Assembly (NCBI GenBank): GCA_003164305.1
Contig: PLSZ01000316.1
Location: 1 to 6,425 of the forward strand
Reading direction: 5' to 3'
Source of the DNA: Acetobacteraceae bacterium
GTDB taxonomy: Bacteria; Pseudomonadota; Alphaproteobacteria; Acetobacterales; Acetobacteraceae
DNA length: 6,425 nucleotides
The translations under genes were made by a program, and so were the position numbers. Positions within the stretch are counted from its first letter, which is position 1. Each line of letters begins with the position of its first letter. Under the pieces are notes generated by a model, which did not search any database, was not told the DNA's origin, and was given only the letters and a program-made list of their open reading frames with translations. Below, piece after piece: positions 1 to 5,253 of this stretch.

Positions 1-32
1 CTTGCCGGTCTCCCGACGCACTACCGAACGCC

Positions 33-626
33 TTAAAGCTGTGCCTCGGCGTATTCGTAGTTCGCCAGCTTATCCAGCCAGTTTTGCAGGTAGTTCGGGC
101 GGACATTGCGGAAGTCGAGATAATAGGCGTGCTCCCACACGTCGCAGCCCAGAAGCACCTTGCCCTCGCCGGTCGCCAGGGGGTTGGAGCCGTTCGGGGT
201 TTTCGTCACTTTCAGCTTGCCGTCGGGCGCCAGCACCAGCCAGGCCCAGCCGGAGCCGAACTGGGAGACGCCGGCGGCTTTGAAGTCGTCCTTGAACTTC
301 GCCGTGCCGCCCAGATCGCTGTCGATCTTGGCCTGCAGCTTCGGCGGGATGGAGCCGCCTTTCGGGCTCATGCATTCCCAGAAAATGGTGTGATTCCAAT
401 GCTGGCCGGCATTGTTGAACACCGGGCCACCAGCGGCGGCGGTGGATTTCACGATCTCGTCGAGCGATTTGCCCTGTAGCGCCGGGTCTTTCTCCACGAA
501 GCCGTTCAGCGCGGTGACGTAGGCCTGATGGTGCTTGCCGTGATGCAGCTCGAGCGTTTCCTGGCACATACTGTTGGCGGCCAGAGCGGATGTGGAATAG
601 GGCAGGGTTGGCAGTTCGAAAGCCAT
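33..626 (-). CDS. sodB: Superoxide dismutase, Fe type (SodB)
   Basis: Converts superoxide to hydrogen peroxide and oxygen in the cytoplasm. The 197-residue protein is full length for the family and aligns by eye with E. coli SodB from the first residues (MAFELPTLPY). The four expected metal ligands are present: H28 (in HHGKHH), H79 (in WNHT), and D162 and H166 (in DVWEHAYY). Gln75 in NNAGQHWNHT sits where iron enzymes carry their active-site glutamine, which favours Fe over Mn; some relatives accept either metal, so the metal is inferred. There is no signal peptide. The start is secure: GGAGG (complement of 632-636) lies 5 bases before the ATG, and a promoter-like pair lies just upstream. The gene is divergent from the squalene-synthase-like gene and appears monocistronic within the window. 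Only 32 bases follow its TAA stop before the window edge, and no terminator is visible there. Confidence 0.97.
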   Translation of the reverse strand: MAFELPTLPYSTSALAANSMCQETLELHHGKHHQAYVTALNGFVEKDPALQGKSLDEIVKSTAAAGGPVFNNAGQHWNHTIFWECMSPKGGSIPPKLQAKIDSDLGGTAKFKDDFKAAGVSQFGSGWAWLVLAPDGKLKVTKTPNGSNPLATGEGKVLLGCDVWEHAYYLDFRNVRPNYLQNWLDKLANYEYAEAQL

Positions 627-664
627 TGGATCCTCCGGAGTTCGCGGTTTGGGTGACGGGGTGG

Positions 665-693
665 CGTTTATGGGCCGCCTCGCGCGGGGTCAA
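665..693 (-). promoter_or_regulatory. Probable sigma70 promoter of sodB
   Basis: Read on the minus strand, TTGACC (688-693) is followed after exactly 17 bases by TAAACG (665-670). The -35 box matches the consensus at 5 of 6 positions; the -10 box is weaker. This predicts a transcript start near 658 and a leader of about 30 bases, which fits the strong ribosome binding site at 632-636. No Fur-like or Sox-like operator is convincing nearby. This is a motif match only. Confidence 0.5.
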
Positions 694-725
694 CCTTGCA
701 TGACTTCGCGTTTGGCGCCACCTCC

Positions 726-730
726 GGGGA
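726..730 (+). promoter_or_regulatory. Ribosome binding site deciding the start of the synthase-like gene
   Basis: GGGGA lies 5 bases before ATG 736. The other in-frame starts (649, 670, 700, 775) have poorer spacing or no purine-rich box, so this site favours 736. Confidence 0.4.
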
Positions 731-735
731 ATGCG

Positions 736-1587
736 ATGTTGCCAGGGGTTGTTCCCGCGCCGGACGCGGTTGTCATGACGGAGGTTGCCGCGGGGGCGGG
801 TTTCGTTACGGACGCGATCACGGCGCTGGTGCGGCGGCACGATCCGGACCGGTTCCTGACCGCGCTGTTCGCGCCGCCCCAGCATCGGGACGCGCTGCTG
901 ACGCTGTACGCGTTCGATCATGAACTCGCCCGCGCGCGGGAGGTGACGTCGGAGCCGCATCTGGCGCTGATCCGGCTGCATTGGTGGCGGGAGGTGGTGG
1001 AGGGCGCGCGGCGGCGGCATGAGGTGGCCGCGCCGCTGGCGGCGTTGCTCGATCAGGGGCGGCTGGCGCCGGAGGCGTTGCTGCCGATCATCGACGCGTA
1101 TGAGATCGAGACGGAGCCGAGCATCGAGACGCTGGCGGAATGGCGGGCGTGGCTGCTCGCCGGGGCGGGCGGCATCGCGGTGGCGGCGGGCCGGGTACTG
1201 GGCGCGCCGGAGCCGGAGCGGTTGCGCTACGCCGGGGCGGCGTTTGGCGCGGCGCGGGTGATCCGGTGGAACCAGGTGCTGGCGCGCCGAGGCCGGTGTC
1301 TGTTGCCGGACGATGTGCTGGCTGACGCGGGGATTTCGTCGCACGAGGCGATCGCCGCGCCAAACTCGCTTGCGGTCGGAACGGTGCTGGACCGGTTGGC
1401 GGCGGAAGGGCTTCGGTTTCTGGCCCAATCCCCGTCCGGGTCGCAGCCAAGGGCGTTGGTGGCGGCGGCGCTGCCGGCAGTGCTGGCGCGGCGGGATTTG
1501 CGGCGCCGGCCGGACGCCCAACCCCTCCCGCGCGGCCTCGCCGATCGCCTCGCCGTCACCTGGGCTGGATTGACCGGCTGGGTCTGA
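736..1587 (+). CDS. Squalene/phytoene synthase-fold protein, NDUFAF6-like
   Basis: The 283-residue protein has the all-helical isoprenoid synthase fold of squalene/phytoene synthases. The clearest segment is residues 58-90, where YAFDHELARAREV precedes a helix containing RLHWWREVVEG. True synthases have an Asp-rich DxxxD motif here, but this protein has HELARARE. The second Asp-rich motif is also missing: residues 176-190 read IRWNQVLARRGRCLL where an enzyme would have DxxxD. The same degenerate pattern (AF-x-x-ELA) is known from mitochondrial NDUFAF6, a complex I assembly factor, so that role is the best inference; prenyl synthase activity seems unlikely. Start choice: ATG 736 has GGGGA (726-730) 5 bases upstream. 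The frame is open back to TTG 649, with ATGs at 670 and 700, but that stretch overlaps the sodB promoter. ATG 775 is another candidate. There is no signal peptide, and no partner gene follows on this strand. Confidence 0.82.
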   Translation: MLPGVVPAPDAVVMTEVAAGAGFVTDAITALVRRHDPDRFLTALFAPPQHRDALLTLYAFDHELARAREVTSEPHLALIRLHWWREVVEGARRRHEVAAPLAALLDQGRLAPEALLPIIDAYEIETEPSIETLAEWRAWLLAGAGGIAVAAGRVLGAPEPERLRYAGAAFGAARVIRWNQVLARRGRCLLPDDVLADAGISSHEAIAAPNSLAVGTVLDRLAAEGLRFLAQSPSGSQPRALVAAALPAVLARRDLRRRPDAQPLPRGLADRLAVTWAGLTGWV

Positions 1588-1624
1588 TACCGGTGGCCGA
1601 AAGTCGTGGCTCATGGCTTCTCCC

Positions 1625-1655
1625 CGTCATGACCCGGTCAGGCCCGGGCATAACG
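1625..1655 (-). repeat. Degenerate REP-like hairpin repeat, copy 1
   Basis: The 23-base core at 1629-1651 starts with ATG and ends with CAT, and its arms are imperfectly complementary. Its reverse complement matches the core at 5073-5095 at 19 of 23 positions, including an exact GGGCCTGACC. It is therefore a second, decayed copy of the same repeat in the opposite orientation. Compact hairpins bounded by CGTCAT/ATGACG-like ends are common intergenic repeats in alphaproteobacteria. Confidence 0.6.
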
Positions 1656-1708
1656 AAGAGAGGATCCGGCGACCGGTCAGAATTCGATTTCATGGGTCTG
1701 AATCAACA

Positions 1709-1736
1709 AGGCCGGCCCCCCTGTGGAAACCGGCCT
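1709..1736 (-). terminator. Possible terminator of the lytic transglycosylase gene
   Basis: AGGCCGG (1709-1715) and CCGGCCT (1730-1736) form a perfect 7-bp GC-rich stem around a 14-base loop. It lies about 25 bases beyond the minus-strand stop codon. On the minus strand it is followed by TGTTGATT, which is only moderately T-rich, so intrinsic termination is plausible but not certain. Confidence 0.45.
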
Positions 1737-1761
1737 CGCGATGGGGATCAGGCGGAGAGGG

Positions 1762-3021
1762 TCAGAGGCGCTCGGGGCCGCAGACCGTCTTGCCATGAAC
1801 GTTCTTGTGGCACCCCGGCGGTGCCTGCTGCGGGCCGGTGGCGTGCAGCTTCCAGGTGGCGCCCCCCGTCTCGTGCGGGTGGCTCGGTTTGGTGTAGCTG
1901 ACCGGGATCGAATAGATCTTCTTGCCGTGCCGCACCGTGTAGACCTCGGCCGCCATGGCGCTGGTGATCAGATGCAGGCCGCCACGTTGCGCGGGCTGGC
2001 TCGCCATGGCCAGCCGGCCGGTCTCATGCGACCGAGGCCGGCGAGTTGGGGTCTCGTCTTCGTCATCCTCGCGCGCAACCACGGTCTGCCGCGGCGGCGG
2101 CGCGTAGGCCTGGGCTGGCGGGGTGTAGGCCGGGCGCGGTGGCTCCGCCCATGCGACGGCACGCGGTGGTGCCGCTGGAGCGGGGGGCGGCGTGTAGACG
2201 GGCTGAGCCGGCGCCGACCAGGCAACCGTCGCGCGTGGTTGCGCCGGCGGGGTATAGCTATAGGTCGGTTGCGCCGCCGCCGTGAACACCGGCGCCTGCC
2301 AGGCGGGCGCCCGATAGGCCGGCGCGGCCGAGGCGACCTGCATCGTCGGCAACTGCGCGCCATAGCCGAACCGCGGTCCCGGCGGGATATACAGCGGCAA
2401 CTGGTTCATCGCGTATTGCTCGGCCGGGGAACGAACCCGCGGGGCGGCGGTGCGCAGAGCGGGACCGATCACCGCCACATAATGCCGGGTTTCATCCGGC
2501 AGCGCCCGTTGATTCGCGAGGTAATCGTCCAATCTATTGGGTCCGGCGTTGTACGCCGCGAGGAACCCGGGGTTGCCGTAGATGTCATACATTTCCCGCA
2601 TGTACCCGACGCCGGCCATGACGTTGTCGTGCGGGTCGAACGGATCGGGTCCCAGATTGTGCCGCGCCCGCAGCTCCGCGTACGTGGCGGGCATCACCTG
2701 CATCAGGCCCATCGCCCCGGCGGAGGAGGTGATCAGCCGGCCGTTGCGGTAAAGACTGCCGCCCGACTCCTGGCGCATCAGGGCGCGAATCCAGGGCTCG
2801 GGAATGTCGAATCGGGCGGACGCCTCGTGGATGTACGGGCCCCATGGATCGCTCGGCGGACCCGGGATCACGTAACGGCCGCGCGCGTTCTGTAGATAAC
2901 GGGCGGTTTGGTCGCTGGCGCTGAGGCCGGGCAATTGTGTCGCGCATCCCGCCAGCAACGCGAGGCCCATGGCCCCGGTGGCGGCGGTGAACATGGCAGA
3001 ACGCCAATCCGGTCGTCTCAT
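1762..3021 (-). CDS. Lipoprotein lytic transglycosylase, SLT domain, with extended C-terminus
   Basis: Cleaves the MurNAc-GlcNAc bond of peptidoglycan, forming 1,6-anhydro ends, from the periplasm. The 419-residue product has a lipoprotein signal (residues 1-26) ending in the lipobox LAGC with Cys26, so it is probably outer-membrane anchored. The SLT domain spans about residues 55-185. MRQESGG contains the likely catalytic Glu85, followed by SSAGAMGLMQVMPATY, the substrate-groove segment AGVGYMREMYDIYGN, and AAYNAGPNRLDDY. A Pro/Ala/Tyr-rich linker (about 235-320) with three imperfect YTPP repeats follows. An acidic patch REDDEDE comes next, then a tail (about 350-419) that I do not recognise, with Cys404, Cys414 and several His. 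ATG 3021 is preferred because AGGAG stands 9-10 bases upstream and the signal peptide then has normal length; a TTG at 3051 would add 10 residues. It is transcribed away from the ABC exporter. Confidence 0.9.
   Translation of the reverse strand: MRRPDWRSAMFTAATGAMGLALLAGCATQLPGLSASDQTARYLQNARGRYVIPGPPSDPWGPYIHEASARFDIPEPWIRALMRQESGGSLYRNGRLITSSAGAMGLMQVMPATYAELRARHNLGPDPFDPHDNVMAGVGYMREMYDIYGNPGFLAAYNAGPNRLDDYLANQRALPDETRHYVAVIGPALRTAAPRVRSPAEQYAMNQLPLYIPPGPRFGYGAQLPTMQVASAAPAYRAPAWQAPVFTAAAQPTYSYTPPAQPRATVAWSAPAQPVYTPPPAPAAPPRAVAWAEPPRPAYTPPAQAYAPPPRQTVVAREDDEDETPTRRPRSHETGRLAMASQPAQRGGLHLITSAMAAEVYTVRHGKKIYSIPVSYTKPSHPHETGGATWKLHATGPQQAPPGCHKNVHGKTVCGPERL
2062..2256 (-). repeat. Three imperfect Pro-rich repeats inside the transglycosylase
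   Basis: Residues 256-275, 276-298 and about 299-320 of the 419-residue protein each begin with YTPP. They run through PR or PRA to TVAW, AVAW or TVVA. The units are 20, 23 and about 22 residues long. They probably form an extended periplasmic linker between the SLT domain and the tail. Variation in repeat number between strains would be expected. Confidence 0.65.
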
Positions 3022-3030
3022 CCGCTGCGA

Positions 3031-3036
3031 ACTCCT
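3031..3036 (-). promoter_or_regulatory. Ribosome binding site deciding the transglycosylase start
   Basis: The minus strand reads AGGAGT here, 9 bases before ATG 3021. No comparable site is seen before the upstream TTG at 3051, so this supports the shorter product with its lipoprotein signal near the N-terminus. Confidence 0.55.
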
Positions 3037-3130
3037 GTTTGGCCAGGCCAAAGGACCGTGTGCACGACGACCTGGCGGATCCCCCCGTTGCGGCCGCTTA
3101 AGATGGGCGATGAGCTATCGTCTGTAACGC

Positions 3131-3157
3131 CTTATAACACACCGACCTTTATGGCAA
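3131..3157 (-). promoter_or_regulatory. Candidate promoter of the transglycosylase gene
   Basis: On the minus strand, TTGCCA (3152-3157) is followed after 15 bases by TATAAG (3131-3136). Both boxes match the sigma70 consensus at 5 of 6 positions, but the spacer is shorter than the ideal 17. The predicted leader is about 100 bases. On the plus strand the same AT-rich patch offers TATAAC (3133-3138) with a weak ATGAGC (3110-3115) 17 bases upstream, a possible exporter promoter. Confidence 0.35.
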
Positions 3158-3167
3158 GATTGTGTTA
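3135..3167. promoter_or_regulatory. Inverted repeat, possible operator
   Basis: TAACACA (3135-3141) and TGTGTTA (3161-3167) are perfect inverted copies separated by 19 bases, so half-site centres are 26 bases apart. One arm overlaps the TATAA-type boxes and the -35-like TTGCCA lies between the arms, a position that would let a bound regulator affect both divergent transcripts. It could also be chance; no known regulator is assigned. Confidence 0.3.
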
Positions 3168-3393
3168 GCCCCCGTACGAGTGTTTGCCTCGTCTGTTTCC
3201 CTTGAACACGATCCTGGCGGTTTCGCCAACCCCCGTTCCGGGCGATTTTTGCCAGGAAGCAATTCAAAATACCCCGCGAAGGTTAAAAAGTGATTGGTCG
3301 GATGACGAAAAAGTGCTCGGGCAGGCCTCCGACCATGCCCCGCCCGAGGCTCTGTTGCCCGCCGTGGAGGGATGGAGTACTGGCCAGCCGCAT

Positions 3394-4248
3394 ATGACAC
3401 TCCAGGTTTCAGACGCGGAACAGGACACGATTCTCGAGCTCTACTCGGGTATGTCGACCCCGGTTCGCCATCGGTTCGCGGTCAACGATCTGCTGGCCGG
3501 CGCGCGCCTGTGGCGGCTCGCCTGGTCGTTGGGGTGGCTGGACATCCGGCTGCGCTATCGCGGGTCGATGCTGGGGCCGTTCTGGCTGACCATCTCCACC
3601 GGCGTGATGGTGGGCGCGCTCGGGTTCCTGTACTCCGCGCTGTTCCACATGTCGTTGCGCGATTACCTGCCGTTCCTGGTGCTGTCGCAGGTGCTGTGGG
3701 GGTTCCTGGCCTCGCTGGTGAGCGAGTCGTGCTCGGTCTTCACCGAGTCGGAGCCGATCATCCGCTCCATCCGCATGCCGTTCTTCGTCTTCGGCATGCG
3801 GACGCTGGTGCGCAACGTGCTGGTGCTGCTGCACAATGTTTGCGTGATCGTGGTGGTCTTCGCGGTGCTGCGGATCTGGCCGGGAGCCACCGCGCTGCTC
3901 GCGATCCCCGCCATCCCGCTGTGGATCGTCGATGCCCTGGCGCTGTCGCTGCTTCTGGGCGGAATCTGCGCGCGATTCCGCGACATTCTGCCGATCGTCA
4001 ACAGCATCATGCAAATCGCCTTCTTCGTCTCCCCCGTCATCTGGAAGCCCGAGCAACTGGGCGTCCACGCGGTCTGGCTGCCGTTCAACCCGTTTTACGA
4101 CATGCTGGAAATCCTGCGCTCGCCGATACTGGGTGTCGCTCCATCGCCGCTGGTCTGGGTCGGCGCGTTGCTCTACAGCGCGATTCTGTGCGCCTTCTCC
4201 TGGGCGTTTTTCATTCGCGCCCGCGGGCGGATCGCGTTCTGGATTTAG
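3394..4248 (+). CDS. ABC-2 type polysaccharide exporter permease (Wzm-like)
   Basis: Membrane subunit of an ABC exporter moving lipid-linked polysaccharide (O-antigen or capsule type) from cytoplasm to periplasm. The 284-residue product has a cytoplasmic N-terminus with the family motif RYRGSMLGPFW (residues 54-64). About six membrane segments follow, near 64-84, 92-113, 141-160, 166-190, 198-217 and 253-274. Other family marks are CARFRDI (192-198), SPVIWKPEQL (213-222) and FNPFYDMLEILRSP (231-244). It is followed 22 bases later by its ATPase, so the two surely form an operon. The start is uncertain: ATG 3394 gives a normal length but has no good ribosome binding site. ATG 3451 (265 residues) is the main alternative, and the frame remains open upstream to TTG 3184. 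The transported glycan cannot be told, because no glycosyltransferase lies nearby. Confidence 0.88.
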   Translation: MTLQVSDAEQDTILELYSGMSTPVRHRFAVNDLLAGARLWRLAWSLGWLDIRLRYRGSMLGPFWLTISTGVMVGALGFLYSALFHMSLRDYLPFLVLSQVLWGFLASLVSESCSVFTESEPIIRSIRMPFFVFGMRTLVRNVLVLLHNVCVIVVVFAVLRIWPGATALLAIPAIPLWIVDALALSLLLGGICARFRDILPIVNSIMQIAFFVSPVIWKPEQLGVHAVWLPFNPFYDMLEILRSPILGVAPSPLVWVGALLYSAILCAFSWAFFIRARGRIAFWI

Positions 4249-4270
4249 CGCATGCGCATCGGGTTTAATC

Positions 4271-5029
4271 ATGAGTTTTGACGCGTCGATCGACGCCATC
4301 GACGTCTCGGTGCTGTTTCCGCTGTATCACGGCAACTCCCGCAGCCTGAAGAAACTGCTGGTCGCCGCCGCATCGGGCCGGCTGGCCGAGGACCAGCAGC
4401 ACCGCGTCGTCGTGCGCGCGTTGAGCGATATCAATTTCAGCCTGAAAAGCGGCGAGCGGCTCGGCCTGGTGGGCTCCAACGGCGCGGGCAAGACCACGTT
4501 GCTGCGCGTGCTGGCCGGAATTTATGAGCCGGTGACCGGCCGTGTTCGTCTCCGAGGCACGCTGAACGCCTTGCTCGACCCCAGTCTGGGCATGAACCCC
4601 GACCTGACCGGGCGGGAAAACATCATGCTGCGCGGGCTTTATAACGGTCTGCCGCGGCCGATGCTGTCCCGCCTGGAAGAGGACGTCATCGAGTTCTCCG
4701 AATTGTCCGATTTCATCGACCTCCCCATGCGCATCTACTCCGCCGGCATGTCCGTGCGGTTGGGCTTTGCCCTGGCCACCGCGATGCGGCCGCGGATCCT
4801 GCTGATGGACGAATGGTTCCTCGCCGGCGACGCGGGCTTCATGGAAAAGGCGAGGCTGCGGCTGGAAGAAATGGTGCGATCCGCCGATATCCTGGTGCTG
4901 TCGACGCACAACGACGCGATCGTCCGGGAATGGTGCACGCGGGTGATGTGGCTCGAGAAAGGCCGCATCAAGGCGGACGGTCCGGCAGATGAGGTCATGG
5001 CCCAGTTTGCCGCGGTGCCGGCGGAATAA
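4271..5029 (+). CDS. ABC exporter ATPase (Wzt/KpsT-like, no sugar-binding domain)
   Basis: ATP-hydrolysing partner of the upstream permease. The 252-residue protein has an N-terminal extension typical of polysaccharide exporters (FPLYHGNSRSLKKLL, 16-30). It carries Walker A GSNGAGKT (68-75, Lys74), DLTGREN (111-117) typical of this subfamily, and signature YSAGM (156-160) in place of LSGGQ. Walker B ILLMDE (176-181, catalytic Glu181), the D-loop region LAGDAGF (184-190) and the switch His213 in STHND complete the set, so it should be active. It ends soon after the nucleotide-binding domain and lacks the extra C-terminal carbohydrate-binding domain of Wzt proteins such as E. coli O9a. In that respect it resembles KpsT or short Wzt types. 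ATG 4271 is chosen because the protein aligns from there; the ribosome binding site is weak, and translation may be coupled to the permease 22 bases upstream. Confidence 0.92.
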   Translation: MSFDASIDAIDVSVLFPLYHGNSRSLKKLLVAAASGRLAEDQQHRVVVRALSDINFSLKSGERLGLVGSNGAGKTTLLRVLAGIYEPVTGRVRLRGTLNALLDPSLGMNPDLTGRENIMLRGLYNGLPRPMLSRLEEDVIEFSELSDFIDLPMRIYSAGMSVRLGFALATAMRPRILLMDEWFLAGDAGFMEKARLRLEEMVRSADILVLSTHNDAIVREWCTRVMWLEKGRIKADGPADEVMAQFAAVPAE

Positions 5030-5253
5030 TACCGACCGGCGAAAGAAATGACGTGCCGGCCACCGATCCGTCATGCCAGGGCCTGACCCTGGCATCGCGC
5101 GATGCGGACCCCGTGCTCTCAGGCTGGGCTCGAGTTCCGTGCAGGCCGATCCTCGGGTCGAGCCCGAGGATGACGTTCGGGAGCCCGAGGATGACGATAC
5201 AGGGGTGTCACGACCAAGGGTCGATGTCAACGCCGGTTGGTGTAAGGGGCGAT
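5030..5253. other. Convergent intergenic gap carrying a REP-like element
   Basis: The exporter operon and dnaE2 converge on this gap. A weak hairpin (CCGGC 5036-5040 with GCCGG 5055-5059) follows the ATPase stop, then the two-hairpin repeat at 5069-5196. No T-run terminator is seen for either gene, so the repeat hairpins may end or protect both transcripts. The last about 55 bases before the dnaE2 stop show nothing notable, and no gene is credible here. Confidence 0.6.
5069..5196 (+). repeat. REP/BIME-like two-hairpin intergenic repeat, copy 2
   Basis: The element is framed by CGTCAT (5069-5074) and ATGACG (5170-5175). Hairpin one is ATGCCAGGG (5073-5081) with CCCTGGCAT (5087-5095) around a 5-base loop. 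Hairpin two is ATCCTCGGG (5149-5157) with CCCGAGGAT (5163-5171), also with a 5-base loop. Both stems are perfect 9-bp pairings. The tail of hairpin two, GAGCCCGAGGATGACG (5160-5175), is repeated exactly at 5181-5196 with a 21-base period. The first hairpin core matches the reverse complement of 1629-1651 at 19 of 23 positions. This is the build of a mobile or dispersed palindromic repeat in a convergent gene gap. Confidence 0.75.

Larger units (their letters stand above)
1588..1761. other. Convergent intergenic gap with repeat remnant and hairpin
   Basis: This gap lies between the stop of the synthase-like gene and the stop of the transglycosylase gene. It holds a REP-like hairpin remnant (1625-1655), a second near-copy of its inner word (GACCGGTCAG at 1671-1680, compared with GACCCGGTCAG at 1631-1641), and a hairpin at 1709-1736. 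No credible reading frame is seen in it. Confidence 0.6.
3022..3393. other. Divergent intergenic control region
   Basis: These 372 bases separate the transglycosylase from the exporter permease. Stretches near 3120-3170 and 3240-3310 are clearly AT-richer than the flanking genes. The region contains promoter-like boxes for both directions around 3110-3157 and an inverted repeat (3135-3167). The permease frame is open back to a TTG at 3184, but residues encoded by 3184-3393 do not resemble the permease family, so I treat this stretch as untranslated or leader. No RNA gene is recognisable. Confidence 0.55.

Noticed and set aside
649..735. Extension of the synthase-like protein to the TTG at 649
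   Set aside because: This stretch overlaps the sodB promoter, adds no family-like sequence, and lacks a ribosome binding site as good as that before ATG 736.
70..1614. Minus-strand open frame of 514 codons across sodB and the synthase-like gene
   Set aside because: It is out of frame with sodB and antisense to the synthase-like gene. Its Arg/Pro-rich composition is typical of a GC-driven shadow frame.
1723..2895. Long plus-strand open frame of 390 codons
   Set aside because: It lies antisense to the transglycosylase, whose protein is clearly conserved. The plus frame is Arg/Gly-rich with no recognisable motif, as expected from high GC.
3149..3400. Minus-strand 83-codon frame in the divergent region
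   Set aside because: It has no ribosome binding site or family resemblance, and it runs through the AT-rich control region.
3409..4299. Minus-strand open frame opposite the permease
   Set aside because: It is rich in Gln, Arg, Asp and His with no fold signal. The opposite strand encodes a clear membrane protein.
5069..5196. Repeats considered as a CRISPR array
   Set aside because: The units are palindromic with 5-base loops and only one 16-base direct repeat pair; there is no regular repeat-spacer layout and no cas gene.
5225..5230. Perfect TTGACA on the minus strand just after dnaE2
   Set aside because: The position 17 bases downstream reads CACCCC, which is not a -10 box, and no gene follows in that direction before the convergent operon.
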